From positions 1,914,501 through 1,978,500 of the forward strand of contig NZ_LR134365.1 in NCBI RefSeq assembly GCF_900637305.1: a stretch of DNA of 64,000 nucleotides, in the 5' to 3' direction. This DNA is from Cardiobacterium hominis. GTDB taxonomy: Bacteria; Pseudomonadota; Gammaproteobacteria; Cardiobacteriales; Cardiobacteriaceae. The position numbers were made by a program, and so were the translations under genes. This document shows positions 8,454 to 17,008 of this stretch, one piece after another (within the stretch, counting starts at the first letter, position 1; each line of letters opens with the position of its first letter). Below the pieces are notes generated by a model that made no database searches, was not told the DNA's origin, and saw only the letters and a program-made list of their open reading frames with translations.

Positions 8454-9256
8454 TGCAGATAGACCACCTCACCATCCATCGCGGCCAACTCTGCGTCGCC
8501 GACAACATCTCGCTTGAATTGCACCACGGCAAAACCTACGCCATCCTCGGGCCGAATGGGGCAGGCAAATCCTCGCTCATCAAAACCCTCTTTGCCGAAC
8601 TGCCCTACAGCGGACAGATCCGCTACCGTGACAAAACCCTCAGCCACGGGCACCACATGGCTTGGCGCAAACCCATCGGCTACATGCCGCAGGACACTAT
8701 CGTCGATGCCTCGCTCACCGCGCTGGAAATCGTCCTGCTCGGACAGATGAGCAATCTCACCATGCGCGTCTCGGACGAACAACTCGCCCGCGCCGCTGCC
8801 ATGATGGAAACCCTCGGCATCGCCCACCTTGCCGGACGCGATGTGCTTGCCCTCTCCGGCGGGCAGCGACAAATGGTCATGTTCGCGCAAGTCCTGCTGC
8901 GCGATCCGGAAATCCTCCTGCTTGACGAACCGGTGAGCGCGCTCGACATGCACCACCAGTGCGTCCTGCTCGAAGCCGTGCGCCACCACACCCGCGAACG
9001 CGACCTCATCACCCTGATGATCCTGCACGACCTCAACCTCGCCGCCCAATTCGCCGACGAAATCATCCTGCTGGCGGACGCCAAAATCCAGGCACAAGGC
9101 ACGCCGCGCGACGTCTTGCAAAAAGAAACCATCGAACGCATCTACCGCGTCGAAGCCGCCGTGTACAACGACCCCGACGGCGCCCCGGCCGTCGTCATGC
9201 CGCGCCGCGCCATCCGCGCCCCCAAACCCAACCTACCCACGGAGACAACACCATGA
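8450..9256 (+). CDS. Iron-siderophore ABC transporter ATPase (FepC/FhuC-like)
   Basis: A 268-residue cytoplasmic ATPase. Walker A GPNGAGKS lies at residues 34-41, the Q-loop at GYMPQD, the signature LSGGQRQ at about 138-144, Walker B ILLLDEP follows, and the H-loop is LHDLNLA. Two ATGs (8450, 8453) overlap the permease stop. The first gives MMQIDHL; either is possible. The C-terminal 40 residues after the fold are Pro/Arg-rich and longer than usual. Its own stop overlaps the cupredoxin start by ATGA, so the importer and the copper protein appear translationally coupled. Confidence 0.94.
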   Translation: MMQIDHLTIHRGQLCVADNISLELHHGKTYAILGPNGAGKSSLIKTLFAELPYSGQIRYRDKTLSHGHHMAWRKPIGYMPQDTIVDASLTALEIVLLGQMSNLTMRVSDEQLARAAAMMETLGIAHLAGRDVLALSGGQRQMVMFAQVLLRDPEILLLDEPVSALDMHHQCVLLEAVRHHTRERDLITLMILHDLNLAAQFADEIILLADAKIQAQGTPRDVLQKETIERIYRVEAAVYNDPDGAPAVVMPRRAIRAPKPNLPTETTP

Positions 9257-9762
9257 AAAACCCCCTCCTGACCCTCGCCCTGCTTGCCGCCGCAGCCTCC
9301 GCCCACGCTGCCGAACACGAAGTGAAAATGCTCGACATCGGCAGCGACAAAGAGCCGATGGTCTTCGAACCCGCCGTGCTGAAAATCGCGCCGGGCGACA
9401 CCGTCACCTTCGTGCCGACCAACAAAGGGCACAACGTCGAAAGCAAGCTCGTCCCCGAAGGCGCGGAAACCTTCAAAAGCGAGCTGGACGCAAAATACAG
9501 CGTCAAACTCGACAAAGAAGGCGTGTACATCTACGTCTGCCCGCCACACAGCATGATGAACATGGTCGGCGTCATCCAGGTGGGAGAAGCGACCAACCTG
9601 GAAGCCGTCAAAACCGCGCTGCCCAAACTCGAACGCCGCGCCATGAGCAACAAAGGCCGCCTCACCAAATACGTGGAAGAACTGGCAAGCGCCCCCGCTG
9701 CTGATGCCAAAGCGGCGGAAGAAAAACCCGCCGAAAACAGCGAAACCCCGGCGGCAAAATAA
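9253..9762 (+). CDS. Pseudoazurin-like periplasmic cupredoxin
   Basis: A 169-residue exported blue-copper protein with a signal peptide ending AHAAEHE. It is followed by a cupredoxin domain with FEPAVLKIAPGDTVTFVP, GHNVESK (His60) and CPPHSMMNM (Cys96, His99, Met104). These form the His-Cys-His-Met type-1 copper site in the pseudoazurin pattern CxxHxxxxM. A 50-residue Ala/Lys/Glu tail extends beyond the family domain. Pseudoazurins normally shuttle electrons to nitrite or nitrous oxide reductases or peroxidases. Here the gene is coupled by an ATGA overlap to an iron ABC importer, suggesting a link to iron redox chemistry or uptake; that role is inferred from context only. Confidence 0.88.
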   Translation: MKNPLLTLALLAAAASAHAAEHEVKMLDIGSDKEPMVFEPAVLKIAPGDTVTFVPTNKGHNVESKLVPEGAETFKSELDAKYSVKLDKEGVYIYVCPPHSMMNMVGVIQVGEATNLEAVKTALPKLERRAMSNKGRLTKYVEELASAPAADAKAAEEKPAENSETPAAK

Positions 9763-9770
9763 ACACGCAT

Positions 9771-9801
9771 AAAAAAACCGCTGAAGGGCGACCTTCAGCG
9801 G
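9771..9801 (-). terminator. Hairpin with a T-tract only on the minus strand
   Basis: A perfect 10-bp stem (CCGCTGAAGG, loop GCGA) is flanked on its left by seven A residues. It has the form of an intrinsic terminator only for leftward transcription. For the plus-strand cupredoxin it is a stem without a U-tract, so it may act as an RNA 3'-end stabiliser. No minus-strand gene directly feeds it. Confidence 0.4.
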
Positions 9802-9832
9802 TATCGCATTCATTCACGTCAGGAGACACACT

Positions 9833-10081
9833 ATGAAAATACTCGCCATCCTTGTCGGCGCTATCGCCGGATTACTCATCGTCCGCTACTTCATGCTCGA
9901 TCCCTTTGAAGAAATCGGCTGGGAAATCTTTTGGCACGAAATATTCAATGGCAAAGGCGGCGTTTCAGGCGAAGGATTAGAAGTCGTTCTAAAATCCAAT
10001 ACCTTCATGAAATGCAGCATCGGTACCATTATTGGCGCTATCGCAGGCGGCGTGATTCATAGCCTAGTTAACAAAAAATAG
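9833..10081 (+). CDS. Small membrane protein, unknown function
   Basis: An 82-residue protein with two hydrophobic segments, near residues 3-24 and 60-78. They are separated by a short acidic and glycine-rich loop containing GWEIFWHEIFNGKGG. The ATG follows a good CAGGAGA Shine-Dalgarno and a strong bidirectional terminator ends the unit. Codon use is slightly more AT-rich than in the iron operon. I see no family signature. The two-helix hairpin with Gly-rich membrane segments could be a small structural or inhibitory membrane peptide, but no function is assigned. Confidence 0.6.
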   Translation: MKILAILVGAIAGLLIVRYFMLDPFEEIGWEIFWHEIFNGKGGVSGEGLEVVLKSNTFMKCSIGTIIGAIAGGVIHSLVNKK

Positions 10082-10095
10082 TCCGTCTTTCATAC

Positions 10096-10125
10096 AAAAA
10101 ACGGCGGTAGATTCCGCCGTTTTTT
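10096..10125. terminator. Bidirectional intrinsic terminator
   Basis: The stem ACGGCGG/CCGCCGT with loop TAGATT is flanked by five A on the left and five T on the right. It can therefore stop transcription from both the small plus-strand gene and the converging uvrD. Confidence 0.88.
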
Positions 10126-10180
10126 ATCGTTTTGTATCTTTCCGTCGTCTTCATCACGGCGGCAATAGAAATGGAAGGAT

Positions 10181-12352
10181 TCAAATTTTCTCCAGCTTGG
10201 CATAGGCGAGTACCAGCCATTTTTCACCCGCTTCCGCGAAATGGATTTGCGCGCGCAGATGCTCGCCGTGGCCTTCCAGCGCCATTACGCAGCCTTCGCC
10301 GAATTTGGGGTGGCGCACGCTGTCGCCGAGCTTGTAGGGCGCGGCGGGGCTGGCGGTGCGCGGGGAGGCGCTGTCCATGCGGCGCATTTTGCTGATGCCG
10401 CTATAGACCATCGGCCGCACCGCTTCGGTCAGTTCTTCCGGGATTTCGTGGATGAAGCGCGAGGGCTGCGGGTAGTTTTCTTGTCCCTGGAAGCGGCGGC
10501 GCTCGGCGAAGCAGAGAGTGAGTTCGCGTTCGGCACGGGTCATGCCGACGTAGGCCAGCCGCCGTTCTTCTTCGAGTTTGTCCGGGCTTTCGATGGCGCG
10601 CTGCGTCGGGAATAGGCCTTCTTCCATGCCAACGATATAGACGTTCGGGAATTCGAGGCCTTTGGCGCTGTGCAGGGTCATCAGCTGCACGCTGTCGCTG
10701 CCTTCTTCGGCCTGGCCGTCGCCCGCATCCAGCGCCGCGTCGACCAAGAAGTCCATGATGCGGTCGCTGTCCGGGTCGGTGCTGAGGTCGATGTAGCTGC
10801 CGGCGTTGATGAGTTCGTCCAGGTTTTCGCGGCGCGCGTCTGCTTGTTCGCTGCCTTCGCTTTCGAGCGCGGCGTAGAGGCCTGTGTCATGGACGACGGT
10901 TTCCAGCGCTTTTTTCAGCGAGGGCTCGGCGGCGAGTTTGGCGGCGATTTGTTCGATGAGAATGACGAATTCGCGCAGGGCGTTGCGCGCACGACCGCTG
11001 AAGTGGCGGGCGATTTGCGCGTCGTCGCTGAGGATGCGCCACAGCGGTACGCCCGCTTGTTGGGCGAGTTGGCGCAGGTCTGCCAGGGTTTTTTGTCCGA
11101 TGCCGCGCGTCGGGGTGTTGATGATGCGCTCAACGGCGCCGTCGTCGTCACGGTAGCGGGCGAGACGCAGGTAGGCGAGCGCGTCCTTGATTTCGGCGCG
11201 TTCGAAGAAGCGCAGGCCGCCGTAAACGCGGTACGGCAGGCGGTGTTGCAAGAGCATTTCTTCGAAAACGCGCGATTGGGCGTTGGAGCGGTAGAGGATG
11301 GCGCTTTCGTCGTAGCGGCCGCCGTCTGCATGCCAGCGCTGGATGTGCTCGCAGACGTAGCGCGCTTCGTCCATTTCGTTGATGGCGGGGTAGATGCGTA
11401 CCGCTGCGCCGCGCTGGCCGTCGCTCCACAGGGTTTTGCCGAGGCGGTTGCTGTTTTGTGCGATGACGGCGTTGGCGGCATCAAGGATGGTTTGGGTTGA
11501 GCGGTAGTTTTGTTCGAGACGGACGGTGGCGAGTGCCGGAAAATCGCGTTCCAGTTGCAGGATGTTTTCGACACGCGCGCCGCGCCAGCCGTAGATGGAT
11601 TGGTCGTCATCACCGACGACGAACAGCTGCGCCCCGCCCGCGCACAGTTGTTGTACCAGGCGGTATTGCAGGGCGTTGGTGTCCTGAAATTCGTCCACCA
11701 GCACGCTTTGAAAACGCTGCTGATAGTTTTGCAGTACCTCGGGGTGGTGGGTGAAGAGCTCAACGGTCAGCAGCAGCAGTTCGGCAAAATCCATCGTGCC
11801 CTGCTGGCGGCAAAGTTTTTCGTAGTCGTGGTAGAACTCGCGGATGGCCAGCTCCCCCGGATGCGGCGTCGGCGGCACGTCTTCGGCGCGCAGGCCTTCT
11901 TCTTTATAAGCATTGATTTGCCAGACCATGTTTTTCGGCTTCATCACCGCTTCATCCCACTGGCGCGCGCGCATCATCCGCTTTACCAGACGCAGCTGGT
12001 CGTCGCTGTCCATGATGACGAACTGCTCCGGCCACTGCATCAGCAGGGCGTGACGGCGCAGGATGCGGTGGCAAATGCCGTGAAAAGTGCCCATCCACAA
12101 CTGCCCCAGCGGGCGCTGCAACGCCGCTTCCAGCCGCTGCCGCATTTCACGCGCTGCCTTGTTGGTAAAGGTCAGCGCCAAGAGGCCGTAAGGCGACACG
12201 CCCTCAACCGCCATCAGCCACTGCATGCGCTGCACCAGCACGCGCGTCTTGCCGCTACCCGCTCCGGCAATCACCCGCATGGCGCGCGCCGGATGGGTGA
12301 CCGCTTCGCGTTGGCGCTCGTTCAGGCCTTGCAATATTTCGCTGACATCCAC
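10181..12352 (-). CDS. uvrD: DNA helicase II, UvrD
   Basis: A superfamily 1A 3'-5' helicase of 723 residues (E. coli 720) acting in nucleotide excision and mismatch repair. It opens MDVSEILQGLNERQREAV, almost as in E. coli. It carries Walker A AGAGSGKT near residues 29-36, TFTNKAAREM, the VDEFQDTN Walker B motif, GDDDQSIYGWRGA and the later motifs LEQNYRST and VQLMTLHSAKGLEF. The ATG at 12352 gives the same N-terminus as the E. coli protein. It converges on the small membrane gene through a shared terminator and is a single-gene unit divergent from the tRNA-Met gene. Confidence 0.97.
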   Translation of the reverse strand: MDVSEILQGLNERQREAVTHPARAMRVIAGAGSGKTRVLVQRMQWLMAVEGVSPYGLLALTFTNKAAREMRQRLEAALQRPLGQLWMGTFHGICHRILRRHALLMQWPEQFVIMDSDDQLRLVKRMMRARQWDEAVMKPKNMVWQINAYKEEGLRAEDVPPTPHPGELAIREFYHDYEKLCRQQGTMDFAELLLLTVELFTHHPEVLQNYQQRFQSVLVDEFQDTNALQYRLVQQLCAGGAQLFVVGDDDQSIYGWRGARVENILQLERDFPALATVRLEQNYRSTQTILDAANAVIAQNSNRLGKTLWSDGQRGAAVRIYPAINEMDEARYVCEHIQRWHADGGRYDESAILYRSNAQSRVFEEMLLQHRLPYRVYGGLRFFERAEIKDALAYLRLARYRDDDGAVERIINTPTRGIGQKTLADLRQLAQQAGVPLWRILSDDAQIARHFSGRARNALREFVILIEQIAAKLAAEPSLKKALETVVHDTGLYAALESEGSEQADARRENLDELINAGSYIDLSTDPDSDRIMDFLVDAALDAGDGQAEEGSDSVQLMTLHSAKGLEFPNVYIVGMEEGLFPTQRAIESPDKLEEERRLAYVGMTRAERELTLCFAERRRFQGQENYPQPSRFIHEIPEELTEAVRPMVYSGISKMRRMDSASPRTASPAAPYKLGDSVRHPKFGEGCVMALEGHGEHLRAQIHFAEAGEKWLVLAYAKLEKI

Positions 12353-12491
12353 TGCTTTATGTCTCCCAAATTGAAAAGTGGCGCATTATAACGCGGCGGT
12401 AATTCGCCCGCCGCCTGCACGGTAATATAGCGACCAGTTTGTAGTAATCTTGCAACAAACCGTATCCCGCATAAAAATCCCAAATAATCGC

Positions 12492-12520
12492 TTGACACTC
12501 CCCTGCCGCATCGGCATAAT
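12492..12520 (+). promoter_or_regulatory. Promoter of the tRNA-Met gene
   Basis: TTGACA (12492-12497), a 17-bp spacer and CATAAT (12515-12520) are followed by a GC-rich discriminator CGCGCGCC. This layout is typical of stable-RNA promoters under stringent control. Transcription would start around 12527, some 15 bp before the tRNA. Confidence 0.85.
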
Positions 12521-12541
12521 CGCGCGCCTCAAATCCCCCGT

Positions 12542-12618
12542 GGCTACGTAGCTCAGTTGGTTAGAGCACATCACTCATAATGATGGGGTCCCCTGTTCGA
12601 GTCAGGGCGTAGCCACCA
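12542..12618 (+). tRNA. tRNA-Met (elongator), anticodon CAT
   Basis: A 77-nt cloverleaf. The acceptor GGCTACG pairs with CGTAGCC (12608-12614), the discriminator is A, and CCA is encoded (12616-12618). The D arm is GCTCAGTTGGTTAGAGC. The anticodon stem CATCA/TGATG holds loop CTCATAA with anticodon CAT at 12576-12578. The T arm is CCCTG-TTCGAGT-CAGGG. The acceptor, D and anticodon arms closely match E. coli elongator tRNA-Met. The first pair G-C shows it is not the initiator, which has a mismatched 1-72 pair. Confidence 0.97.
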
Positions 12619-12733
12619 CTTCTCCTCTATCTTCTGTAATCAAGAATTTCTGCGTTTTGCGACGTAGATTATTGCAAAAGGATTGCAATTATTTTATATT
12701 TCGCCGCCTAAACACGAAACCTTGGTATCCAAC

Positions 12734-13357
12734 ATGTTTTTCAAAAAACCTGACACCGAACGGGCCGTTACCTTTGCCGATTTTGAGCATGGTGTGGACT
12801 GCCCCTGCTGCGCCCGCAACTCCCGTCGCACCTTTATCAAAACTGCTGCGATTGTGACTGCGGGCCTTTTAGCTCCTGCGGACTGGGTGCGCGCTGCCAC
12901 CGGCCGCGAGCGCATGATCAAGATGTTCAACCCCCATACCGGCGAAAGCATCCGCGCGGTTTTCTGGACACCGGAATACGGATATATCCAGCCGGCCATG
13001 GATGAAATCAGCCGCTTCTTCCGCGACTTCCGCCAAAACCAAATCGTCTCTGTGGATATTGACCTGCTCAATATCCTGCACTACATGCAAAGCAATGTCG
13101 GCAACAGCTCCACGATTGAACTGCACAGCGGTTACCGCTCACCCGCCACCAACTCCATGCTGGCGCGCCGCTCCAAGAACGTCGGCAAACAAAGCTATCA
13201 CATGAAAGCGCAAGCCGCCGACATCTCCATTCAGGGCTACACTTCCCGCCAGCTGCGCGCGATGGCACAACGCTTGAACGCTGGCGGTATCGGCATCTAT
13301 CGTGGTTCCAACTTCATTCACGTGGATTCCGGGCCAATCCGCACTTGGTACTACTGA
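12734..13357 (+). CDS. Tat-exported DUF882/YcbK-like protein of the peptidase M15 fold
   Basis: A 207-residue protein whose N-terminus carries a twin-arginine motif, SRRTFIK (Arg31-Arg32), before a hydrophobic stretch, indicating Tat export. The C-terminal domain has SGYRSPATNSML, HMKAQAAD (His156, Asp163) and FIHVD (His196). These are the zinc ligands of M15-type LD-carboxypeptidase folds. The homologue YcbK (MepK) of E. coli cleaves meso-DAP crosslinks in peptidoglycan; a similar periplasmic murein hydrolase role is likely. A Cys pair (CPCC, residues 23-26) before the Tat motif is unusual. The start is the ATG at 12734; upstream in-frame codons lack a ribosome site. A terminator follows directly. 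Confidence 0.9.
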   Translation: MFFKKPDTERAVTFADFEHGVDCPCCARNSRRTFIKTAAIVTAGLLAPADWVRAATGRERMIKMFNPHTGESIRAVFWTPEYGYIQPAMDEISRFFRDFRQNQIVSVDIDLLNILHYMQSNVGNSSTIELHSGYRSPATNSMLARRSKNVGKQSYHMKAQAADISIQGYTSRQLRAMAQRLNAGGIGIYRGSNFIHVDSGPIRTWYY

Positions 13358-13370
13358 TTTTCCAAATGAA

Positions 13371-13395
13371 AAGCGGGCAAAAGCCCGCTTTTTTT
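13371..13395 (+). terminator. Intrinsic terminator of the DUF882 gene
   Basis: The stem AAGCGGGC/GCCCGCTT with loop AAAA is followed by a run of seven T. Confidence 0.88.
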
Positions 13396-13413
13396 GTTCA
13401 GCTTTCCGTCCCC

Positions 13414-13438
13414 AAAAGCCCGCATACTGCGGGCTTTT
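13414..13438. terminator. Second, bidirectional hairpin terminator
   Basis: A ten-bp stem AAAAGCCCGC/GCGGGCTTTT with loop ATACT is symmetrical for both strands. It lies 20 bp after the first terminator and shares its AGCCCGC core. Confidence 0.75.
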
Positions 13439-13456
13439 CTTTATCAACTATCTCTA

Positions 13457-13547
13457 AACAAGGCGCGCCGCCGACGGCGGTACGCATGGGTACGGCGCTG
13501 ACGAAGCTGCCCTGTCAGGCGGCGCAACACTGTATGAGGCTTTGCGA
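13457..13547. repeat. Diverged copy of a dispersed large-hairpin repeat
   Basis: Shares the landmarks ACAAGGCG, GTACGCAT, GTACGGCG and TATGAGGCTTTGCG, in that order and spacing, with the copies at 16847-16940 and 45814-45918. It contains extra bases in the middle (CTGACGAAGCTGCCCTGTCAG) that form their own stem-loop. Confidence 0.65.
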
Positions 13548-13571
13548 GGAGCGCTGTAAGTCCGGAATCTG

Positions 13572-13594
13572 AAAAAGCCCCGCTCTGCGGGGCT
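13572..13594 (-). terminator. Intrinsic terminator of thrC
   Basis: The stem AGCCCCGC/GCGGGGCT with loop TCT is followed on the minus strand by five T. It lies just after the thrC stop. Confidence 0.85.
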
Positions 13595-13598
13595 GGTT

Positions 13599-15023
13599 TT
13601 ATTGGTGCTGCGCGAGGCTGCGGGCGATGTAGTCTTTGAGTGCCGTGACGTCGTTCGGCAGGATTTCCACGCGGCGCGGGGCTTGTTCGATGTCGCGGAA
13701 GCGTTCCGGGCGTGGTGCGGTAATGCCGGTCGCTTCCTGTACGGTTTCTTCGAATTTCGCGGGCAACGCGGTTTCCAGGCATATCATTGGGCGTTCGCTG
13801 GGGTGGGCGGCTTGCCACTGCCGCGCGACATGGACGCCGTCGGCGGTGTGCGGGTCAATCAGGCGTCCGTATTTTTCGTACACGTCGCGGATGGTTGTCA
13901 AGCGGTCGGCATGGCTGCTACGACCGGCGTCAAAGCCGGAGGCGCGGATGCGCTCGCCCAGCGCTTTCAGGCTGACGGTGCCGCCCGCTTCAAGGGTGTG
14001 CCAGAGGGCGGCGGTTTGTGCGCTGTCGTCGCCGCTGATGTTGTAGATGTAGCGCTCGAAGTTGCTCGCTTTGCCGATGTCCATCGACGGGCTGCTGGTC
14101 TTGGCGACGTCTGCCGCCGGGCGGGCGCGGTATTCGCCGCTGCGTAAGGTGTGGTAGAGGACGTCGTTTTCGTTGGTGGCGACGATGAGGTGGGCGATGG
14201 GCAATCCCATACGTTTGGCGATGTAGCCGGCGTAGATGTTGCCGAAGTTGCCGGACGGCACGGTGTAATCGACTTCTGCGCCTTCCGGCAAGTCGAGCGC
14301 GAGGTAGGCTTTGATGTAGTACACGCTTTGTGCCAGCACGCGCGCCCAGTTGATGGAGTTCACCGCGCCGATGTGGTGGCGGCTCTTGTAGGCGGCATCG
14401 GCATTGACGGCTTTGACGAGGTCTTGGCAGTCGTCAAAGACGCCTTCGATGGCGATGTTGTGGATGTTCGCGTCTTGCAGGCTGTACATTTGTGCCTGCT
14501 GGAAGGGGCTCATGCGGCCATGCGGCGAGAGCATGAAGACGTTGATGCGCGCTTTGCCGCGCATGGCGTATTCGGCGGCGGAGCCGGTGTCGCCGCTGGT
14601 CGCGCCGAGGATGTTCAGCCGCTGGTCGCGCGCTTCAAGCACGTATTCCATCGCGTTGCCGAGGAATTGCATGGCGATGTCCTTGAAGGCAAGCGAGGGG
14701 CCGTTGGAGAGTTCGAGGATGTAGGTGTGGCTGTCGCCGAGGCGGGTCAGCGGGGTAATGGCTTCGCTATGGAAGACACTCTCGTGGTAGCTGCGGTGCA
14801 GGATGCGGCGCAGGTCGTTTTCCGGGATGTCGTCGATGTAGTGGCGCATCACGGCAAAGGCGAGGTCGGCGTAGTTGTAGGTTTTCCACTCGTGCAGGTT
14901 TTTGGCGGTGATGATGGTCGGGATGTGTTCGGGCATGGCGAGGCCGCCGTCCGGGGCGAGGCCTTGCAGGAGGATGTCGCTGAAGCGGCCGAGGGATGCG
15001 CCGCGGGTGGATTGGTATTGCAT
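13599..15023 (-). CDS. thrC: Threonine synthase
   Basis: A PLP enzyme of 474 residues converting O-phosphohomoserine to threonine. The N-terminus MQYQSTRG and the block GPSLAFKDIAMQFLG, with the Schiff-base lysine at Lys114, are diagnostic. SATSGDTGSA-like GATSGDTGSAAEYA and the VPSGNFGN phosphate-binding loop follow. Length agrees with the gammaproteobacterial long form. The stop is followed by its own terminator. recJ lies upstream on the same strand and hom beyond it; the gap of 76 bp to recJ may allow co-transcription. Confidence 0.97.
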   Translation of the reverse strand: MQYQSTRGASLGRFSDILLQGLAPDGGLAMPEHIPTIITAKNLHEWKTYNYADLAFAVMRHYIDDIPENDLRRILHRSYHESVFHSEAITPLTRLGDSHTYILELSNGPSLAFKDIAMQFLGNAMEYVLEARDQRLNILGATSGDTGSAAEYAMRGKARINVFMLSPHGRMSPFQQAQMYSLQDANIHNIAIEGVFDDCQDLVKAVNADAAYKSRHHIGAVNSINWARVLAQSVYYIKAYLALDLPEGAEVDYTVPSGNFGNIYAGYIAKRMGLPIAHLIVATNENDVLYHTLRSGEYRARPAADVAKTSSPSMDIGKASNFERYIYNISGDDSAQTAALWHTLEAGGTVSLKALGERIRASGFDAGRSSHADRLTTIRDVYEKYGRLIDPHTADGVHVARQWQAAHPSERPMICLETALPAKFEETVQEATGITAPRPERFRDIEQAPRRVEILPNDVTALKDYIARSLAQHQ

Positions 15024-15099
15024 GGGGATTCCTTGCGGGTTTCGGGGAGTGGTTATTTCGTCGGTTGGGTTTCTGGGGGTTGTTGGGCTTTCGCGGGTT

Positions 15100-16773
15100 T
15101 CATAGCGGCTGCGCGTGCTGGACGAGGAGGCTTAGGCGTTCGTCGCCGTAGAAGCGGTTGACTTGTAGTTGGTAGGCGATGCGCAGGCGCGTGCCGGGGC
15201 GGTAGTCGGCGGTGTGGAAGAACCATGAGGCGTTGTAGGCGTTGCCGCTGTGCATTTCGCGCAGGACGAGGCGGGTGTGCGCGCTGCCCAGCAGGCGGCA
15301 GTCCAGTACTTCAAAGGGGTTGGCGAAGACGGGGACGGGCAGCGACGCGCCCCAGGGTTCGAGGCGCTCCAGGTAGCGCGCCCAGTCGAGGTTCAGGAGT
15401 GCGGCGGGTAGTTCGCCGTCGATGTACACGGGTTCGGGCGGTACGGTCGTGCCGTAGGTTTCGAGGAAGGCGCGGTTGATGGCTTCTATCAGCGCCGGGT
15501 AGTGTTCGCGTTTGACGCTAAGGCCTGCGGCGGCGGCGTGGCCGCCGTAGCGCAATGCTTCGCCGGGGAGGTGGCGCGCGGCGTCGTTCAGGAGTTCGTG
15601 CAGCGGCACGGCGCTGACGGAGCGCAGTGATGCTTTGATCCAGCCGTCTTCGTTGCTGTCGGTGGCGACCAGCGCCGGGCGGGCGAAGCGGCTTTTCAGG
15701 CGGGCGGCGAGGATGCCGATGATGCCTTCGTGCCAGGCGGGGTCGTAGGCGGCCGCGAGTGGCAAGGCGGGCGAGACTTGTCGCGCCGCTTCTTGTACGG
15801 CTTCGTTTTCCAGCGCTTTGCGGTCGCGGTTTTTTTCGTCGCTTTGTTGGGCGTAGTCTTGGGCGGTTTGCCAGTCTTCGGCAAGAAGCAGGGCGACGCC
15901 GTCGCTCATGTCGCCGAGGCGGCCGAGGGCGTTCAGGCGCGGCGCGACGGAGTAGGCGATGTCTTGTGCGCCGAGGTGGGCGGGTTCGAGGTTGGCGACG
16001 GCGAGCAACGCGCGGATGCCGGTGTTCGCCTGGCCGCTTCTGATGCGGGCGAGGCCGTGGTTGACGAGGATGCGGTTGTTGTAGTCAAGCGGCACGAGGT
16101 CGGCGATGGTGCCGAGGGCGACGAGGTCGAGGTGGTCGGTGAGGCGCAGGCTTTCCGGCCAGCGGTTTTGCGCGCGCAGGCGTTGGCGCAGGGCGAGGAG
16201 GAGGTAGAAGGCGACGCCAACGCCGGCGAGGTTTTTGCTGGGGAAGGTGCAGTCGCGGCGGTTGGGGTTGATGGTGGCGATGGCAGCGGGCAGGGTGTCG
16301 CCGGGCAGGTGATGGTCGGTGATGAGGGTGTCAATGCCGCGCGCGCGGGCGGCGGCAACGGCTTCGTGGCTGCTGGTGCCGTTATCAACGGTGAGGATGA
16401 GGCCGGGCGTGCTCGGCAGGGCGGCAAGTCCGGCGAGGCTAAAGCCGTAGCCGTGCGCGCTGCGGTTCGGGATGAACCAGTCCACGTTGGCACCCAGTTG
16501 GCGCAGGACGCGCACGGTGAGGGCGGTGGCGGTGGCGCCATCGACGTCGTAGTCGCCATAGACGAGGATGGGTTCGTGCGTGTTCAGCGCGCGTTCAAGG
16601 CGGTCAAGCGCGGGGGCGAGGTCGGTGAGGTCGTCCGGCGGCAGCAGGTTTTGCAGGCGTTTTTCGATTTCGTCATGCCGGGCAAGGCGGCTGGCGTAGA
16701 TGTTTTTGACCAGCGGGTGCCAGTCTTCCGGCAGGGTTGCGGCGCTGATGCGCGCGGGGCGGGGGGTGAGCAC
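15100..16773 (-). CDS. recJ: Single-stranded-DNA-specific exonuclease RecJ
   Basis: A 5'-3' ssDNA exonuclease (557 residues, E. coli 577) used in RecF-pathway recombination and mismatch repair. The DHH-superfamily metal motifs are visible: YGDYDVDGATATAL (motif I), the ITDHH motif III, and the DHHA1-domain GGHAAAAGLSV segment near residue 410. The hom-recJ-thrC order on one strand resembles arrangements in several gammaproteobacteria where hom and thrC flank recJ. It reads into thrC with no terminator seen between them. Confidence 0.96.
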   Translation of the reverse strand: MLTPRPARISAATLPEDWHPLVKNIYASRLARHDEIEKRLQNLLPPDDLTDLAPALDRLERALNTHEPILVYGDYDVDGATATALTVRVLRQLGANVDWFIPNRSAHGYGFSLAGLAALPSTPGLILTVDNGTSSHEAVAAARARGIDTLITDHHLPGDTLPAAIATINPNRRDCTFPSKNLAGVGVAFYLLLALRQRLRAQNRWPESLRLTDHLDLVALGTIADLVPLDYNNRILVNHGLARIRSGQANTGIRALLAVANLEPAHLGAQDIAYSVAPRLNALGRLGDMSDGVALLLAEDWQTAQDYAQQSDEKNRDRKALENEAVQEAARQVSPALPLAAAYDPAWHEGIIGILAARLKSRFARPALVATDSNEDGWIKASLRSVSAVPLHELLNDAARHLPGEALRYGGHAAAAGLSVKREHYPALIEAINRAFLETYGTTVPPEPVYIDGELPAALLNLDWARYLERLEPWGASLPVPVFANPFEVLDCRLLGSAHTRLVLREMHSGNAYNASWFFHTADYRPGTRLRIAYQLQVNRFYGDERLSLLVQHAQPL

Positions 16774-16815
16774 GGGTGTGTGTTTGGGGTTTGGTTAGTG
16801 TGGTGTTGTGAAGGT

Positions 16816-16848
16816 TTACATACGCCTGAGCGCTCGTGGTGTATGTAT
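16816..16848. repeat. 33-bp palindromic repeat, copy 1
   Basis: TTACATAC at the left and GTATGTA at the right frame a GAGCGCTC inner palindrome. Near-identical to 20076-20108, and its arms match 45918-45947. It directly abuts the larger hairpin repeat at 16847. Confidence 0.8.
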
Positions 16849-16940
16849 AGCAATACACGCAAAGTTCTGTACAAGGCGTGCCGCCGAAGACAGTACGCAT
16901 TGTACGGCGAGACGGTGCAATGCCGTATAGGGCTTTGCGT
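16847..16940. repeat. Large-hairpin dispersed repeat, copy 2
   Basis: Begins ATAGCAATACAC and runs through ACAAGGCGTGCCGCC, CAGTACGCATTGTAC and GCCGTATAGGGCTTTGCG. The outer arms CGCAAAG/CTTTGCG and the inner GTAC arms pair, so a single strand would fold into a long imperfect hairpin. The right-hand outer arm seen in the 45.8-kb copy is missing here. Confidence 0.75.
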
Positions 16941-17008
16941 AGGCCGGGGAGGGTTGGAGGGGATGAGCGATCATTGATGCAGCAGAATTCCGGTTTTGCA
17001 CATTTGCC

